Origin: Dunaliella salina
Taxonomy: Eukaryota > Chlorophyta > Chlorophyceae > Chlamydomonadales > Dunaliellaceae
DNA: 17,376 bases
Assembly: GCA_002284615.2 (NCBI GenBank)
Contig: MU069936.1
Location: forward strand, 204,038-221,413
Direction: 5' to 3'
In this document: positions 8,451-15,219 of the stretch, in pieces
How positions within the stretch are numbered: position 1 is the stretch's first letter
Layout: every line of letters starts with the position of its first letter
Notes under the pieces: model-generated
What the model was told of the DNA's origin: nothing
The model's database searches: none
Seen by the model: the letters and a program-made list of their open reading frames with translations, nothing else
Made by a program: the position numbers and the translations under genes

Positions 8451-8463
8451 TGTGCAAACCCTA

Positions 8464-8471
8464 TACATAAG
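8464..8471. repeat. Right target-site duplication of the hAT-type element (TACATAAG)
   Basis: An exact copy of 7507-7514, directly following the CCCTA terminus. Confidence 0.9.
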
Positions 8472-8895
8472 TCGGAGCGTGCCTGCATAGCGCCAGCTTG
8501 TAGTCCAGTGGCATAAGTCCACTTGTATAGTCCAACACGTTTTGCTGCTTGTTGTCTGATCTTTGCGCAACACTTCCTTTGCGCAACACTTCCTCCTGTA
8601 CCCCAGGCTTTCAGCTCATTGCTTACTTCTTTTCCCGTCTGTGCAAGCCTAAATGATGCCCAAAAAATTGAAAGAGAGCAACTGACTAAAAAGGACTCAG
8701 GAGGGTCACTTGGAAGCCCTCCTGGGAATCAGAGGATCTACAGGAAACATGGCCTAAATTTAATGAGTGTTTGCTTAAGTTCGAAGCACAGTAGAGCGAG
8801 CCTAACCTCTCAGCACCTACAGCAGATTCTCCCCTCTCAAATCTTGAAAGATAGGGCTTTGAAAGCTTAATGAAACCAATGTATAGCAGTGGAAA
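8472..8895. other. No gene recognised
   Basis: A plus-strand open frame (8523-8870, 115 codons) crosses this stretch but has no family signal. It might be an upstream exon of the broken coding sequence that follows, but I have no splice-site evidence for that. Confidence 0.35.
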
Positions 8896-9650
8896 ATGGA
8901 CACAGAATTGCGCAACAAAACCACTTTCAATATAAACCCCACTAATCCACAAGCAGACATAAAACCTACAGGCTCATGTGAATATTGGCTGCGCGAGGTT
9001 GACCTCATGAAGTACACGGACCAGCAACCCCCTCATCCAGCACCATCAGACACAGGATCCCACAGCCATTCCCCTCCTACTCCATCCCCCCTCATTTTCC
9101 CAGAAATATACATGGCGCACATGGCTTGCATACACAATACGCAAGGCAAATGTGTTGGTATGATTTCCCCGAGCCGCTTCCAAATCCTCTACAGGGCTTT
9201 CTATGGGGCCAAGCTTGCTAGCATGCACGACAAAATAATACCAGCTCCTGGCAACTTTGCTACTGAGCTACAAGGGCTCCTTTCCCGCAAATCCATGCTT
9301 GAAAGAAAGTACTCTAGCAGGAAGATCAAAGACTCCTTTTCATGAGCCCATCCGACTCGCATTCATACTGCCCTCCAAAAATGGCTGTGGTAGCCCAAGA
9401 AAAAATAGCCTCCCCACTAGACCACAACCCACAACATTAGAATCATTGGAGTGTGGACTCCCGAGACGCTCTTCTTGGTGATATGCATAATGCCTTCTCA
9501 TCCAAATTCACTGGCTTCTCAGTCTGCCATCCCATTTATGACGAGGGAATCATGACCCAGCTTTGCAACATGCCATTCACTCAGCCAGTGCTTCGATTAA
9601 GGATTTTGGGGTGGTAACATTTTGGCGACTACAGGTGCTTGTTCCAGATT
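8896..9650 (+). pseudogene. Broken coding sequence of unknown family
   Basis: An ATG at 8896 opens 149 codons, ending at TGA 9343-9345. The same frame stays protein-like past the stop (AHPTRIHTALQKW), then the reading moves by one base near 9387 into VAQEKIASPLDHNPQH. It meets a TAG at 9438-9440, and goes on as WSVDSRDALLGDMHNAFSSK and FTGFSVCHPIYDE to about 9560. A further frame change near 9565 gives QHAIHSASASIKDFGVVTF. The pieces read like one continuous protein of at least about 245 residues, with a Pro/Ser-rich patch near residues 45-70, broken by two stops and two frame changes. I do not recognise it firmly. The order of the last blocks weakly recalls the Rossmann-like core of PCIF1-type methyltransferases, with CHPIYD where those have NPPF, but this is a guess. 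It may be a gene or a transposon-borne ORF. Confidence 0.45.
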
Positions 9651-9681
9651 ATCGTGTAGCACAGCCCCAAAAATTTTTTTG

Positions 9682-9710
9682 CCAAAATTTTGGTTGCGCC
9701 AAAATTTTGG
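9682..9710. repeat. Paired CCAAAATTTTGG palindromes
   Basis: The perfect 12-bp palindrome CCAAAATTTTGG occurs at 9682-9693 and 9699-9710, separated by TTGCG, so the whole block can also fold on itself. A related GCCAAAATTT ... AATTTTGGC hairpin lies at about 9980-10006. They may be ends or internal motifs of a small element, but I found no target-site duplication. Confidence 0.65.
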
Positions 9711-10224
9711 CAACACACACGCGGACACAAATTCCAAAGCAATGCAGAAACAAAGAGATCCCCAAAAAACCTCTCAGGAGCTGAAAGAGAAAAATCTGAC
9801 ATCCCTGCGATTAATGCTTCTGCCCCTTTTGCGTGCGTGCNGTCAGGGGGGTCCCACCCAGTTTTTGGACGTGTACTCCACTACTTTTTTTTTACCCTCT
9901 TGTATCCTCCAACATTTTGCACGGCAAGACTTGCTGCTGAGCTTTCTGTGACGACCTAAACTGCTGACTCGACTATCCGAGCCAAAATTTATGAGCAATT
10001 TTGGCTGACGATTTTTGATTAAATTTCCGCTTTTTCCCCAGAGAGTGACAACTTTGGCTGGAATTGTCTGATTTTCTGACCTTCCTCAACCTGCACTCAT
10101 CAGCGTGGCAGCCAAGCAGTACGGGCTAGTCAGCATTCGGCAGCTGCAGCTGGTACACAATGGAGGACCCATGCAGCACAGTTGGCAGCACAGTCCAGGA
10201 TCCTGGAGTCATGCTGGAGGGCAT
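9711..10224. other. No gene recognised; single N at 9841
   Basis: Two plus-strand frames cross the N (9622-9951 and 9690-9959), so their continuity is uncertain. Neither shows a family signal. Confidence 0.45.
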
Positions 10225-10225
10225 G

Positions 10226-10248
10226 ATGCATGCATGCATGCATGCATG
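10226..10248. repeat. ATGC tetranucleotide microsatellite
   Basis: Almost six ATGC units in a row. The unit is palindromic when repeated, so it reads as Met-His-Ala-Cys in frames on both strands, which explains the MHACMHACM strings there. Confidence 0.9.
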
Positions 10249-10314
10249 ATATTGGCGAGCATGATGCGCGCAGGTATAACCTGCGGAGGAGGATGTGAAG
10301 GCTAACAGTGAGTT

Positions 10315-10603
10315 GCACTGCGGTGCTAAATCTTGCTTGAGGCGCACTGCGGTGCAGAGATGCGAGTCAATTGCACTGCGGTGCATAGCCAAGAGAGTGG
10401 GTTTTACGTGCGAAAAGGGACTTCGAATGATGGCGGAGTTGCCAATCATCACACATATTATCCGGACGTAACACTCCCCTCCACCTGGTCCAATCCGTCC
10501 TCGGATTGCCAGTGAGGCGGGTGAGGATGGCGCGCTTCATGCGCTTCATGCACACAGGTGCAAAGCTAAGCTGTAGCTACAGCTGGAGGTTGCACTGCGG
10601 TGC
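10315..10603. repeat. Four dispersed copies of GCACTGCGGTGC
   Basis: The 12-mer GCACTGCGGTGC occurs at 10315-10326, 10344-10355, 10373-10384 and 10592-10603. The first three are spaced exactly 29 bp apart. Each can form a GCAC/GTGC stem with a TGCG loop. Three of four are preceded by TT. No gene is recognisable around them. A separate hairpin, CAATCCG-TCCT-CGGATTG, lies at 10491-10508. Confidence 0.75.
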
Positions 10604-10868
10604 TAGGATGCAGCTTTTGAGGAGTGTTAGCTCTGCCAAAATGCCTGAGAGGCATGTGTACAACAGGCATGAGGGACGCGAGGGATGATAATCCAATGCA
10701 TGGCTAGAAGGGATGGTATTTCAATTTCATTCAGTCACTTGCGAGTGTAGATAAGTTCAGCCATTCGAAGCATTTGAAGAGCTCTTGCTTGTGGGCATAT
10801 GCTTGGGTATATTGGCTGATGCATGCGTCCGTATATGTCATTGCGATGACACAAGGATAACCCATTTG
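10604..10868. other. Spacer upstream of the LTR retrotransposon
   Basis: No gene recognised. The last five bases, ATTTG (10864-10868), would be the 5-bp target-site duplication if the LTR starts at 10869. The matching copy lies beyond the window. Confidence 0.4.
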
Positions 10869-11042
10869 TGTTACGTGGTAATACTCTCAGCGTATAGGCA
10901 TGTGCATATGGGATGAGATCAGGAGCCGGATATACCGGGTTCGACTCCCGGAAGACGAGCACAATATATTGTAGGAAACTCGCCACCCTCCGTCCTGTAT
11001 CCTGTCTCTCCCGTTAGGCTAGATTCTGCGTACTTCGTAACA
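10869..11042 (+). repeat. Probable 5' LTR (174 bp) with tRNA-like T-arm
   Basis: The proposed ends are TGTTACG and CGTAACA, a perfect 7-bp inverted repeat with TG...CA termini. The right end is followed one base later by TGGTAGCGGGAGTC, which has the TGG start of a primer-binding site. Inside lies a perfect T-arm: CCGGG, loop TTCGACT, CCCGG (10935-10951), which includes a perfect B-box (GGTTCGACTCC). A palindromic TATA-like stretch, ACAATATATTGT, is at about 10961-10972. Only one LTR is in the window, so the left boundary is inferred. Confidence 0.55.
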
Positions 11043-11043
11043 T

Positions 11044-11061
11044 TGGTAGCGGGAGTCTACC
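11044..11061 (+). other. Primer-binding site
   Basis: TGGTAGCGGGAGTCTACC begins one base after the LTR end. TGG would pair with a tRNA CCA tail. I cannot name the tRNA: it is not the common plant initiator-Met type (TGGTATCAGAGC), and it only partly resembles TGGTAGCAGAGG. Confidence 0.5.
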
Positions 11062-11088
11062 TTTGGGTTGCCCTGTTTCCATAGCTAG

Positions 11089-11385
11089 CCTAGCACCATT
11101 AATCCAAAACCACCTCTTCCAGCCTTTCTTTGGCAGCGTTATTTAGCTCACCGGGACGCTCCGCGCTCAGAAGAAACCGAGCTGGCTTGGGAAAATGTGG
11201 ACATCTGTGTGCCGGAAGCCCCCCCGTCCCCGGGCTGCTCCAACACCGAGCGCCGTGTGGAGTTGTTGCAGCTTGTCATCAACGCTGGCTTTGTACGCAA
11301 CGACGACGACCAGCTGTGCTCCTTGTGGGAGCACCCACACCTCCGTGAGGACGGGCCCCCTACCTGTGGGGTTCCAAGTGAGTGA
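11089..11385 (+). other. Leader open frame of about 98 codons without ATG
   Basis: A frame free of stops from after TAG 11086-11088 to TGA 11383-11385 has a protein-like composition, with phrases such as LAHRDAPRSEETELAW and ERRVELLQLVINAGFVRNDD. It has no methionine in the whole frame. GTGAGT near its end (about 11379) could act as a splice donor that would join it to gag, whose ATG is at 11421 in another frame. I do not recognise the family. It might be an N-terminal gag exon, a relic of captured host coding sequence, or chance. Confidence 0.3.
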
Positions 11386-11420
11386 ACATACACGCAGGAC
11401 GCGCTCCCGAGCAATAAACC

Positions 11421-13084
11421 ATGGCATTCACCCCGCGGGGCTCATTCATTGGCACGATAGGCCTAGATACAAACCCTCCGTGGAGGAATGTTGTAGGGTG
11501 TTATCCGGACCGAGAGTCTAACACACCTTCGGCTGCGGCCTTTCCTAGTCCCACATCGGCTGCGCGCCCCTCGCATTTGCACGTAGGAGAAATAAGCGCT
11601 ATGCATTCGGGGTATGGAGGGTATCCACCGCTTGCGGGCCCGTACCCAGTTGTAGCATCCTCTTATGGGGCACCGCCCACTCCCATGCCTATGGACTCAG
11701 GTGAGCGCATTTTAAATGCGCCTTTAGACAATTTTCCTCCTCGTTCTAGTGGGTCTCGTTATCGGCATGTGCAGCTGCATCCAAGCACAGGCGATGTGGT
11801 CATTGATAGGATTCTTCCTGCTCCTTGGGTGCTCTTTGATAGTCCTGGGGGAGAAGCTGCAATTACACAGTTGCAAAGGAAAAAAGAGCAAGAACGCTAC
11901 CCCCCTATTGGCTTTGCGTACCCAGGAGATAGTGGTGTAGTGCATGGGCCTCAAAGCACCTTTTTCAGAGAGCACCAGCTGGCCATGAAAGAGCGGGAGC
12001 TAGCTGCCAGGGAACAAGCCATGCTTGCATCCCACCCTCCTATTCCACCCATGCCTGCTGCCTCCATGCCTGCCCCTCCTCCTGTCCATGCACCGCCTCC
12101 CATGCCTCCTTCTTTGCTAGCGTGGGACCCATCCCCTCAGCAGACAAAAAGCACAGTTCGGCATGTGGCAGATGCTGGAAACTATATGGCCTATCAGCAG
12201 AATAGGGAGCAAGAGGCAGCAGCAGCTAGCGCACAAGCTAGGAGCCATGCGTTGGCCCAGGGCACTGCTGCGGCAGCACACAGCACACATAATGCTATGC
12301 TCAACGAGGGTGTCAACTTTGCAACCACAAGCAACAAACACATTGTGGGTGCCAGTGATAAATCTTTTGTGGAGAAGGTTAGAAACATTCCTGGCAGAAT
12401 GCGTTCTTTGCACAAACCTCTCTCAGCAAAACCAGTGTTGCACCCGCCAGCTATGTGGCAAATTAATGATGCTCTTAAGAGGGATCCTGTGCAATTCATT
12501 GAGGATGTTTATGCTTATGCGGTGCAAACTGGGCACGATGCTATCGCAGCCTTGCGCCACAATGTGGACCCTAATCTGCGCATAGCAGCATGTGGGATTT
12601 TTGATGCGGCAGTACCCCTGATGGAGTCATCTGAGCATGTGCGGTTCGAAAAATTTTGCGAAATATTTCTGGACCTTGCTGGTAGGAATTTGTTCAACAC
12701 CCAGCATGATACCAACATGCGCTTGATTAGAGGTGAATTTAGGCAGGGCAAGCAAACAGTGCTGGAATATGCATTGCATGTTCGCATTGCTGCCTCCCGT
12801 GCTGCCAATTTACCACAAGATGTTCTTTGTGACTTGTTCGTGCGAGGACTACGGTCTGAGTTACAACCACTTTGCAAGCGTACTGAGCACGGTGCCATCT
12901 GGGAAAACCTGAATCATTGCATCCAATATGCTGTAGGCAAGGAACAGATGCTACCCAAACCGGTTCATGCTGCTGGTGCCATAGGCTCTTATGGCAAAGC
13001 ATCTAAGGCTAGGTCTGGCCACCCAGGTCCCTTGTCTCCTTATCCTGGTTATGGTAGAGGAATGAGAAACATGCGTGGTGGTGG
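11421..13084 (+). pseudogene. gag: Gag, first (5') copy, cut at an N
   Basis: An ATG at 11421 opens a continuous frame of about 554 residues up to the N at 13085. Residues about 1-260 are Pro/Ala/Gly-rich with little complexity, including a PPPMPPS stretch near residues 225-235. Residues about 350-515 are a helical block with LIRGEFRQGKQTVLEYALHV and LCDLFVRGLRSELQPLC, the typical pattern of the retrotransposon Gag capsid family in Ty3/gypsy elements. This protein would assemble the virus-like particle that packages the element RNA. It ends in a Gly/Arg-rich MRNMRGG-type tail that should lead into the zinc knuckle. Instead the sequence breaks at N and enters a CTG repeat, and the open frame ends at 13218-13220. 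About 536 bp of its 3' half is present again at 13301-13836. Confidence 0.75.
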
Positions 13085-13300
13085 NCTACCTTGCTGCTGC
13101 TGCTGCTCCTCCTGCTGCTGCTGCTGCTGCTCCTGCTGCTGCTGCTGCTGCTGCTCTTGCAGGGGCACTGAAGGAGATGGTAGGTGGTGCCTTTCCCCAA
13201 AAAAGGAGCCTCTGGTTTGAGAGGGGCCCTTTATGTTTGCCTTTCTTTTCCTTACCGATGGTAGACCTTTTGTACTTCAAATGAAAAATGTGAAAAAGTG
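13085..13300. repeat. N plus CTG-repeat insert between the two gag copies
   Basis: A single N is followed by about 70 bp of (CTG)n with CTC interruptions, then about 140 bp unrelated to the retrotransposon. The unrelated part ends abruptly at 13300, where the second gag copy starts in mid-domain. This is either an assembly misjoin at a microsatellite or a real insertion. Confidence 0.75.
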
Positions 13301-13892
13301 GCCTTGCGCCAGAATGTGGACCCTAACCTGCGCATAGCAGCATGTGAGATTTTTGATGCGGCAGTTCCTCTGATGGAGCCATCTGAGCAGGTGTGGTTCG
13401 AAAAATTTTGCGAAATTTCTCTGGAGCTTGCTGGTAGGAATTTGCTCAACACCCAGCATGATACCAACATGCGCTTGATTAGAGGTGAATTTAGGCAGGG
13501 CAAGCAAACAGTGCTGGAATATGCATTGCATGTTCGCATTGCTACCTCCCGTGCTGCCAATTTACCACAAGGTGTTCTTTGTGACTTGTTCGTGCGAGGA
13601 CTGCGGTCTGAGTTACAACCACTTTGCAAGCGTACTGAGCACGGTGCCATTTGGGAAAACCTGAATCATTGCATCCAATATGCTGTAGGCAAGGAACAGA
13701 TGCTACCCAAACCGGTTCATGCTGCTGGTGCCATAGGCTCTTATGGCAAAGCATCTAAGGCTAGGTCTGGGCACCCAGGTTCCTTCTCTCCTTATCATGG
13801 ATATGGTAGAGGAATGAGAAATATGCGTGGTGGTGGACACTTTGGTGGACATGTGCAGGAGCAAACCGTCCCTCCTGACTCAACAGAGACTA
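13301..13892 (+). pseudogene. gag: Gag, second copy, 5'-truncated and interrupted by a TRIM-like element
   Basis: Positions 13301-13836 align without gaps to 12549-13084 (offset 752) with roughly 20 differences by eye, about 96% identity. The copy begins inside the capsid domain and has no start codon. It extends past the point where copy one stops, through a Gly-rich tail (GGGHFGGH) to the GACTA insertion site at 13888-13892. There a 370-bp miniature LTR element interrupts it and supplies a TAA at 13895. The gag frame resumes in phase at 14268 with the zinc knuckle. The level of divergence shows this is not a simple duplicated read of the same locus. Confidence 0.75.
13888..13892. repeat. 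Left 5-bp target-site duplication of the TRIM-like element (GACTA)
   Basis: GACTA directly precedes TGTAACAG and is repeated at 14263-14267 directly after the second terminal repeat. Confidence 0.88.
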
Positions 13893-13962
13893 TGTAACAG
13901 ATATACAAGGCTTACGATAGCCTTGTTCTACATCCCGGGCTCTGCCTTTCATAAGTGTTACA
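13893..13962 (+). repeat. Left terminal repeat of the TRIM-like element
   Basis: A 70-bp repeat with a hairpin at 13905-13926: ACAAGGCT, loop TACGAT, AGCCTTGT (8-bp perfect stem). The repeat continues with CATCCCGGG and ends GTGTTACA. Confidence 0.87.
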
Positions 13963-13963
13963 T

Positions 13964-13981
13964 TGGTAAGCGAAGCCTTGC
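13964..13981 (+). other. Primer-binding site of the TRIM-like element
   Basis: TGGTAAGCGAAGCCTTGC starts one base after the left terminal repeat, the same spacing as in the host retrotransposon (ACA, T, TGGTA). The primer tRNA is not identified. Confidence 0.5.
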
Positions 13982-13984
13982 CAG

Positions 13985-14034
13985 GACCACCCATGATTTC
14001 GCAATCATGAGGTCCCTGGTTCGACCCTTGGGGA
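13985..14034 (+). other. tRNA-like segment with B-box in the TRIM-like element
   Basis: A hairpin CATGATT-TCGC-AATCATG (13992-14009) is followed by a 5-base spacer and a T-arm-like CCTGG, TTCGACC, CTTGG (14015-14031). The latter has a B-box-like GGTTCGACCC. The spacing from the CGC loop triplet to the T-arm GG (18 bases) equals that from the anticodon to positions 52-53 in a class I tRNA. The left half (D-arm and acceptor) does not fold well. It may be a decayed tRNA-derived pol III promoter module. Confidence 0.4.
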
Positions 14035-14174
14035 ATGCACAGTGGAAGAAGTGGAAGTTCCCCTCGAAGATTACATTGACACGTTCAATTAACCATTGAC
14101 TTCGTTCTGAGATTAAGATGTAAAAATTCTGTCGGATTTTCGCGGTTGTGTTAAGCTCACGAGGACGCGCGTTC

Positions 14175-14191
14175 AGGAGGGTGGGGAGGAA
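14175..14191 (+). other. Polypurine tract of the TRIM-like element
   Basis: AGGAGGGTGGGGAGGAA is purine-only except for one T and directly precedes the right terminal repeat, where plus-strand DNA priming occurs in LTR elements. Confidence 0.8.
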
Positions 14192-14262
14192 TGTAACAGA
14201 TATACAAGGCTTACGATAGCCTTGTATTACATCCCGGGCCCTGCCTTTTCACAAGTGTTACA
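14192..14262 (+). repeat. Right terminal repeat of the TRIM-like element
   Basis: A 71-bp partner of 13893-13962. The internal hairpin is conserved without change at 14204-14225. Confidence 0.87.
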
Positions 14263-14267
14263 GACTA
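14263..14267. repeat. Right 5-bp target-site duplication of the TRIM-like element (GACTA)
   Basis: An exact copy of 13888-13892, directly after TGTTACA. The gag frame resumes in it. Confidence 0.88.
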
Positions 14268-14395
14268 GGAGGTGCAATGCCTGTGGATACATAGGCCACC
14301 TGGCAAACAGCCCTTACTGCCCAAGGCGGCAAGAGCAGTCTGGTGGTCGTGGCCGTGGTGGCCGTTCTGGTAGTGGCCGAGGTGGCAGGAACTAG
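14268..14395 (+). pseudogene. gag: Gag C-terminus: zinc knuckle and RGG tail
   Basis: This is the continuation of gag copy two beyond the TRIM-like insertion and in the same phase. It encodes CNACGYIGHLANSPYC (14273-14320), a nucleic-acid-binding zinc knuckle of nucleocapsid type. The spacing is C-X2-C-X4-H-X6-C, two residues longer before the last Cys than the usual C-X2-C-X4-H-X4-C. It is followed by a Gly/Arg-rich tail (GGRGRGGRSGSGRGGRN), also expected to bind RNA, and TAG at 14393-14395. The downstream protease frame is in the same phase with only this stop between. Confidence 0.7.
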
Positions 14396-15091
14396 GAATC
14401 GGCCCTTGGAGTAGTGTCGGGCTCACAAGGGATTCGTGGTGTCGAGATGGGGCAATATGGTGTTGGAGGTGAAACCCGTAGGAACAAGTTTTTTCCCAAA
14501 GCATTACCTGTAAAATGTTCATTGCCAATGGACATTGACTTTCAAGACCCAGCTGTAAACATGCTGCCCCCACCTCCACCCCAAACCGCACAATATGGTT
14601 GGCATGTGCACATGTTAGGTGCTGCACAACATGTGTCTGGCTCCAATTTCCTGTTCAAAGGCACCTTTGCCGGTTGCCCTTGCTCTATTCTGGTCAACAC
14701 TGGTGCCAGTTTGAGCTTTGTAGATGAGGGTTGGCTGAGCCATTACCAACATAGGCTCTCTCACAATGACCTCATGAACATACAACATTTTCATTCAACT
14801 CCAATATCAGCTGCAAATGGCAATATGTTGTCCGTGAACAAGCAGCTCCAAGGGTTGGTTAGAATTGATCAAGCCAAGCTGAATGTCAATGCCAAGGTCA
14901 TGTCTCATGTGTTACAAGGCATTGATGTCATTATAGGCATGGATTGCCTGCACCAATATAAGGGCCTCTTGGATTGTGAGGATGGCTCATGCAAGTTCTT
15001 CATCAATCAGTTGCTGGAAAAAAACCCGCCCCCATCAATATCAAGATGGCCATTTGCTAGGGTGCACAGCAGAGCAGGTACAAACAGCTAG
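14396..15091 (+). pseudogene. pol: Pol, aspartic protease region, catalytic Asp lost
   Basis: An open frame in phase with gag after a single TAG runs to TAG 15089-15091. The first ATG-like start at 14414 is actually GTG. The retropepsin signature SILVNTGASLSFVD (active site at 14696-14704) is followed about 70 residues later by VIIGMDCLHQY, the second conserved block. The usual active site is DTGA. Here the Asp is Asn (codon AAC at 14696-14698), so the enzyme that should cut Gag-Pol would be inactive. The linker to reverse transcriptase changes frame between about 15000 and 15230: a different frame carries protein-like text (STEVLSPKQAAKLLSSE) to a TAA at 15156-15158. The GTG is unlikely to be a real start. 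Readthrough or a mutated stop is more likely. Confidence 0.75.
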
Positions 15092-15219
15092 CACCGAAGT
15101 GCTTTCTCCTAAGCAAGCTGCTAAACTTCTCTCAAGCGAGGTGCCCTTAGCTGGCTAATGTTGGTACAACATGATCATGATAATCACTCTCATAAAATGT
15201 GTGCTAGTATGGATCTTAA

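Larger units (their letters stand above)
7515..8463 (+). mobile_element. Non-autonomous hAT-type DNA transposon, 949 bp
   Basis: The ends are inverted repeats: TAGGGTTCGCACAAACGTT at 7515-7533 and, at the right end, AACGTTTGTGCAAACCCTA at 8445-8463, with one mismatch in 19. The TAGGG/CCCTA termini and the perfect 8-bp target-site duplication (TACATAAG, 7507-7514 and 8464-8471) fit the hAT superfamily. Just inside each end lie many copies of TATAACGTTATA-like motifs (7537-7660 and 8380-8450), the subterminal repeats that hAT transposases typically bind. The inside carries a broken N-terminal transposase-like frame but no room for the catalytic or dimerisation domains, so it must depend on a transposase made elsewhere. 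The intact ends and clean duplication suggest a fairly young insertion. Confidence 0.88.
13893..14262 (+). mobile_element. Miniature LTR retroelement (TRIM-like), 370 bp
   Basis: Two direct terminal repeats of 70 bp (13893-13962) and 71 bp (14192-14262) start TGTAACA and end TGTTACA, a perfect 7-bp inverted pair. They differ by about four substitutions and one base of length. A TGG-type primer-binding site begins one base after the left repeat (13964), and a polypurine tract (14175-14191) abuts the right one. A perfect 5-bp duplication, GACTA, flanks the whole. These are all the cis parts of an LTR retrotransposon and there is no coding capacity, which defines a TRIM. The repeats are shorter than the usual 100-250 bp for TRIMs. 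The internal 229 bp includes a tRNA-like segment. Mobilisation would need proteins from another element. Confidence 0.87.

Noticed and set aside
10105..10452. Open frames on both strands with MHACMHACM or similar strings
   Set aside because: The ATGC microsatellite is self-complementary and gives the same residues on both strands.
10880..10960. A complete tRNA gene ending in the T-arm at 10935-10951
   Set aside because: The T-arm is perfect, but I cannot find an acceptor 5' strand complementary to AAGACGA or a sound anticodon arm upstream.
10735..10986. Minus-strand open frame over the LTR
   Set aside because: It is antisense to the LTR and its tRNA-like T-arm, with no protein-family signal.
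12117..12898. Minus-strand open frames within gag
   Set aside because: They are antisense shadows of the gag coding frame, and the same shadows recur in the second gag copy.
13009..13284. Ser-, Cys- or Ala-rich open frames over the CTG repeat
   Set aside because: They are translations of the trinucleotide repeat and cross an N.
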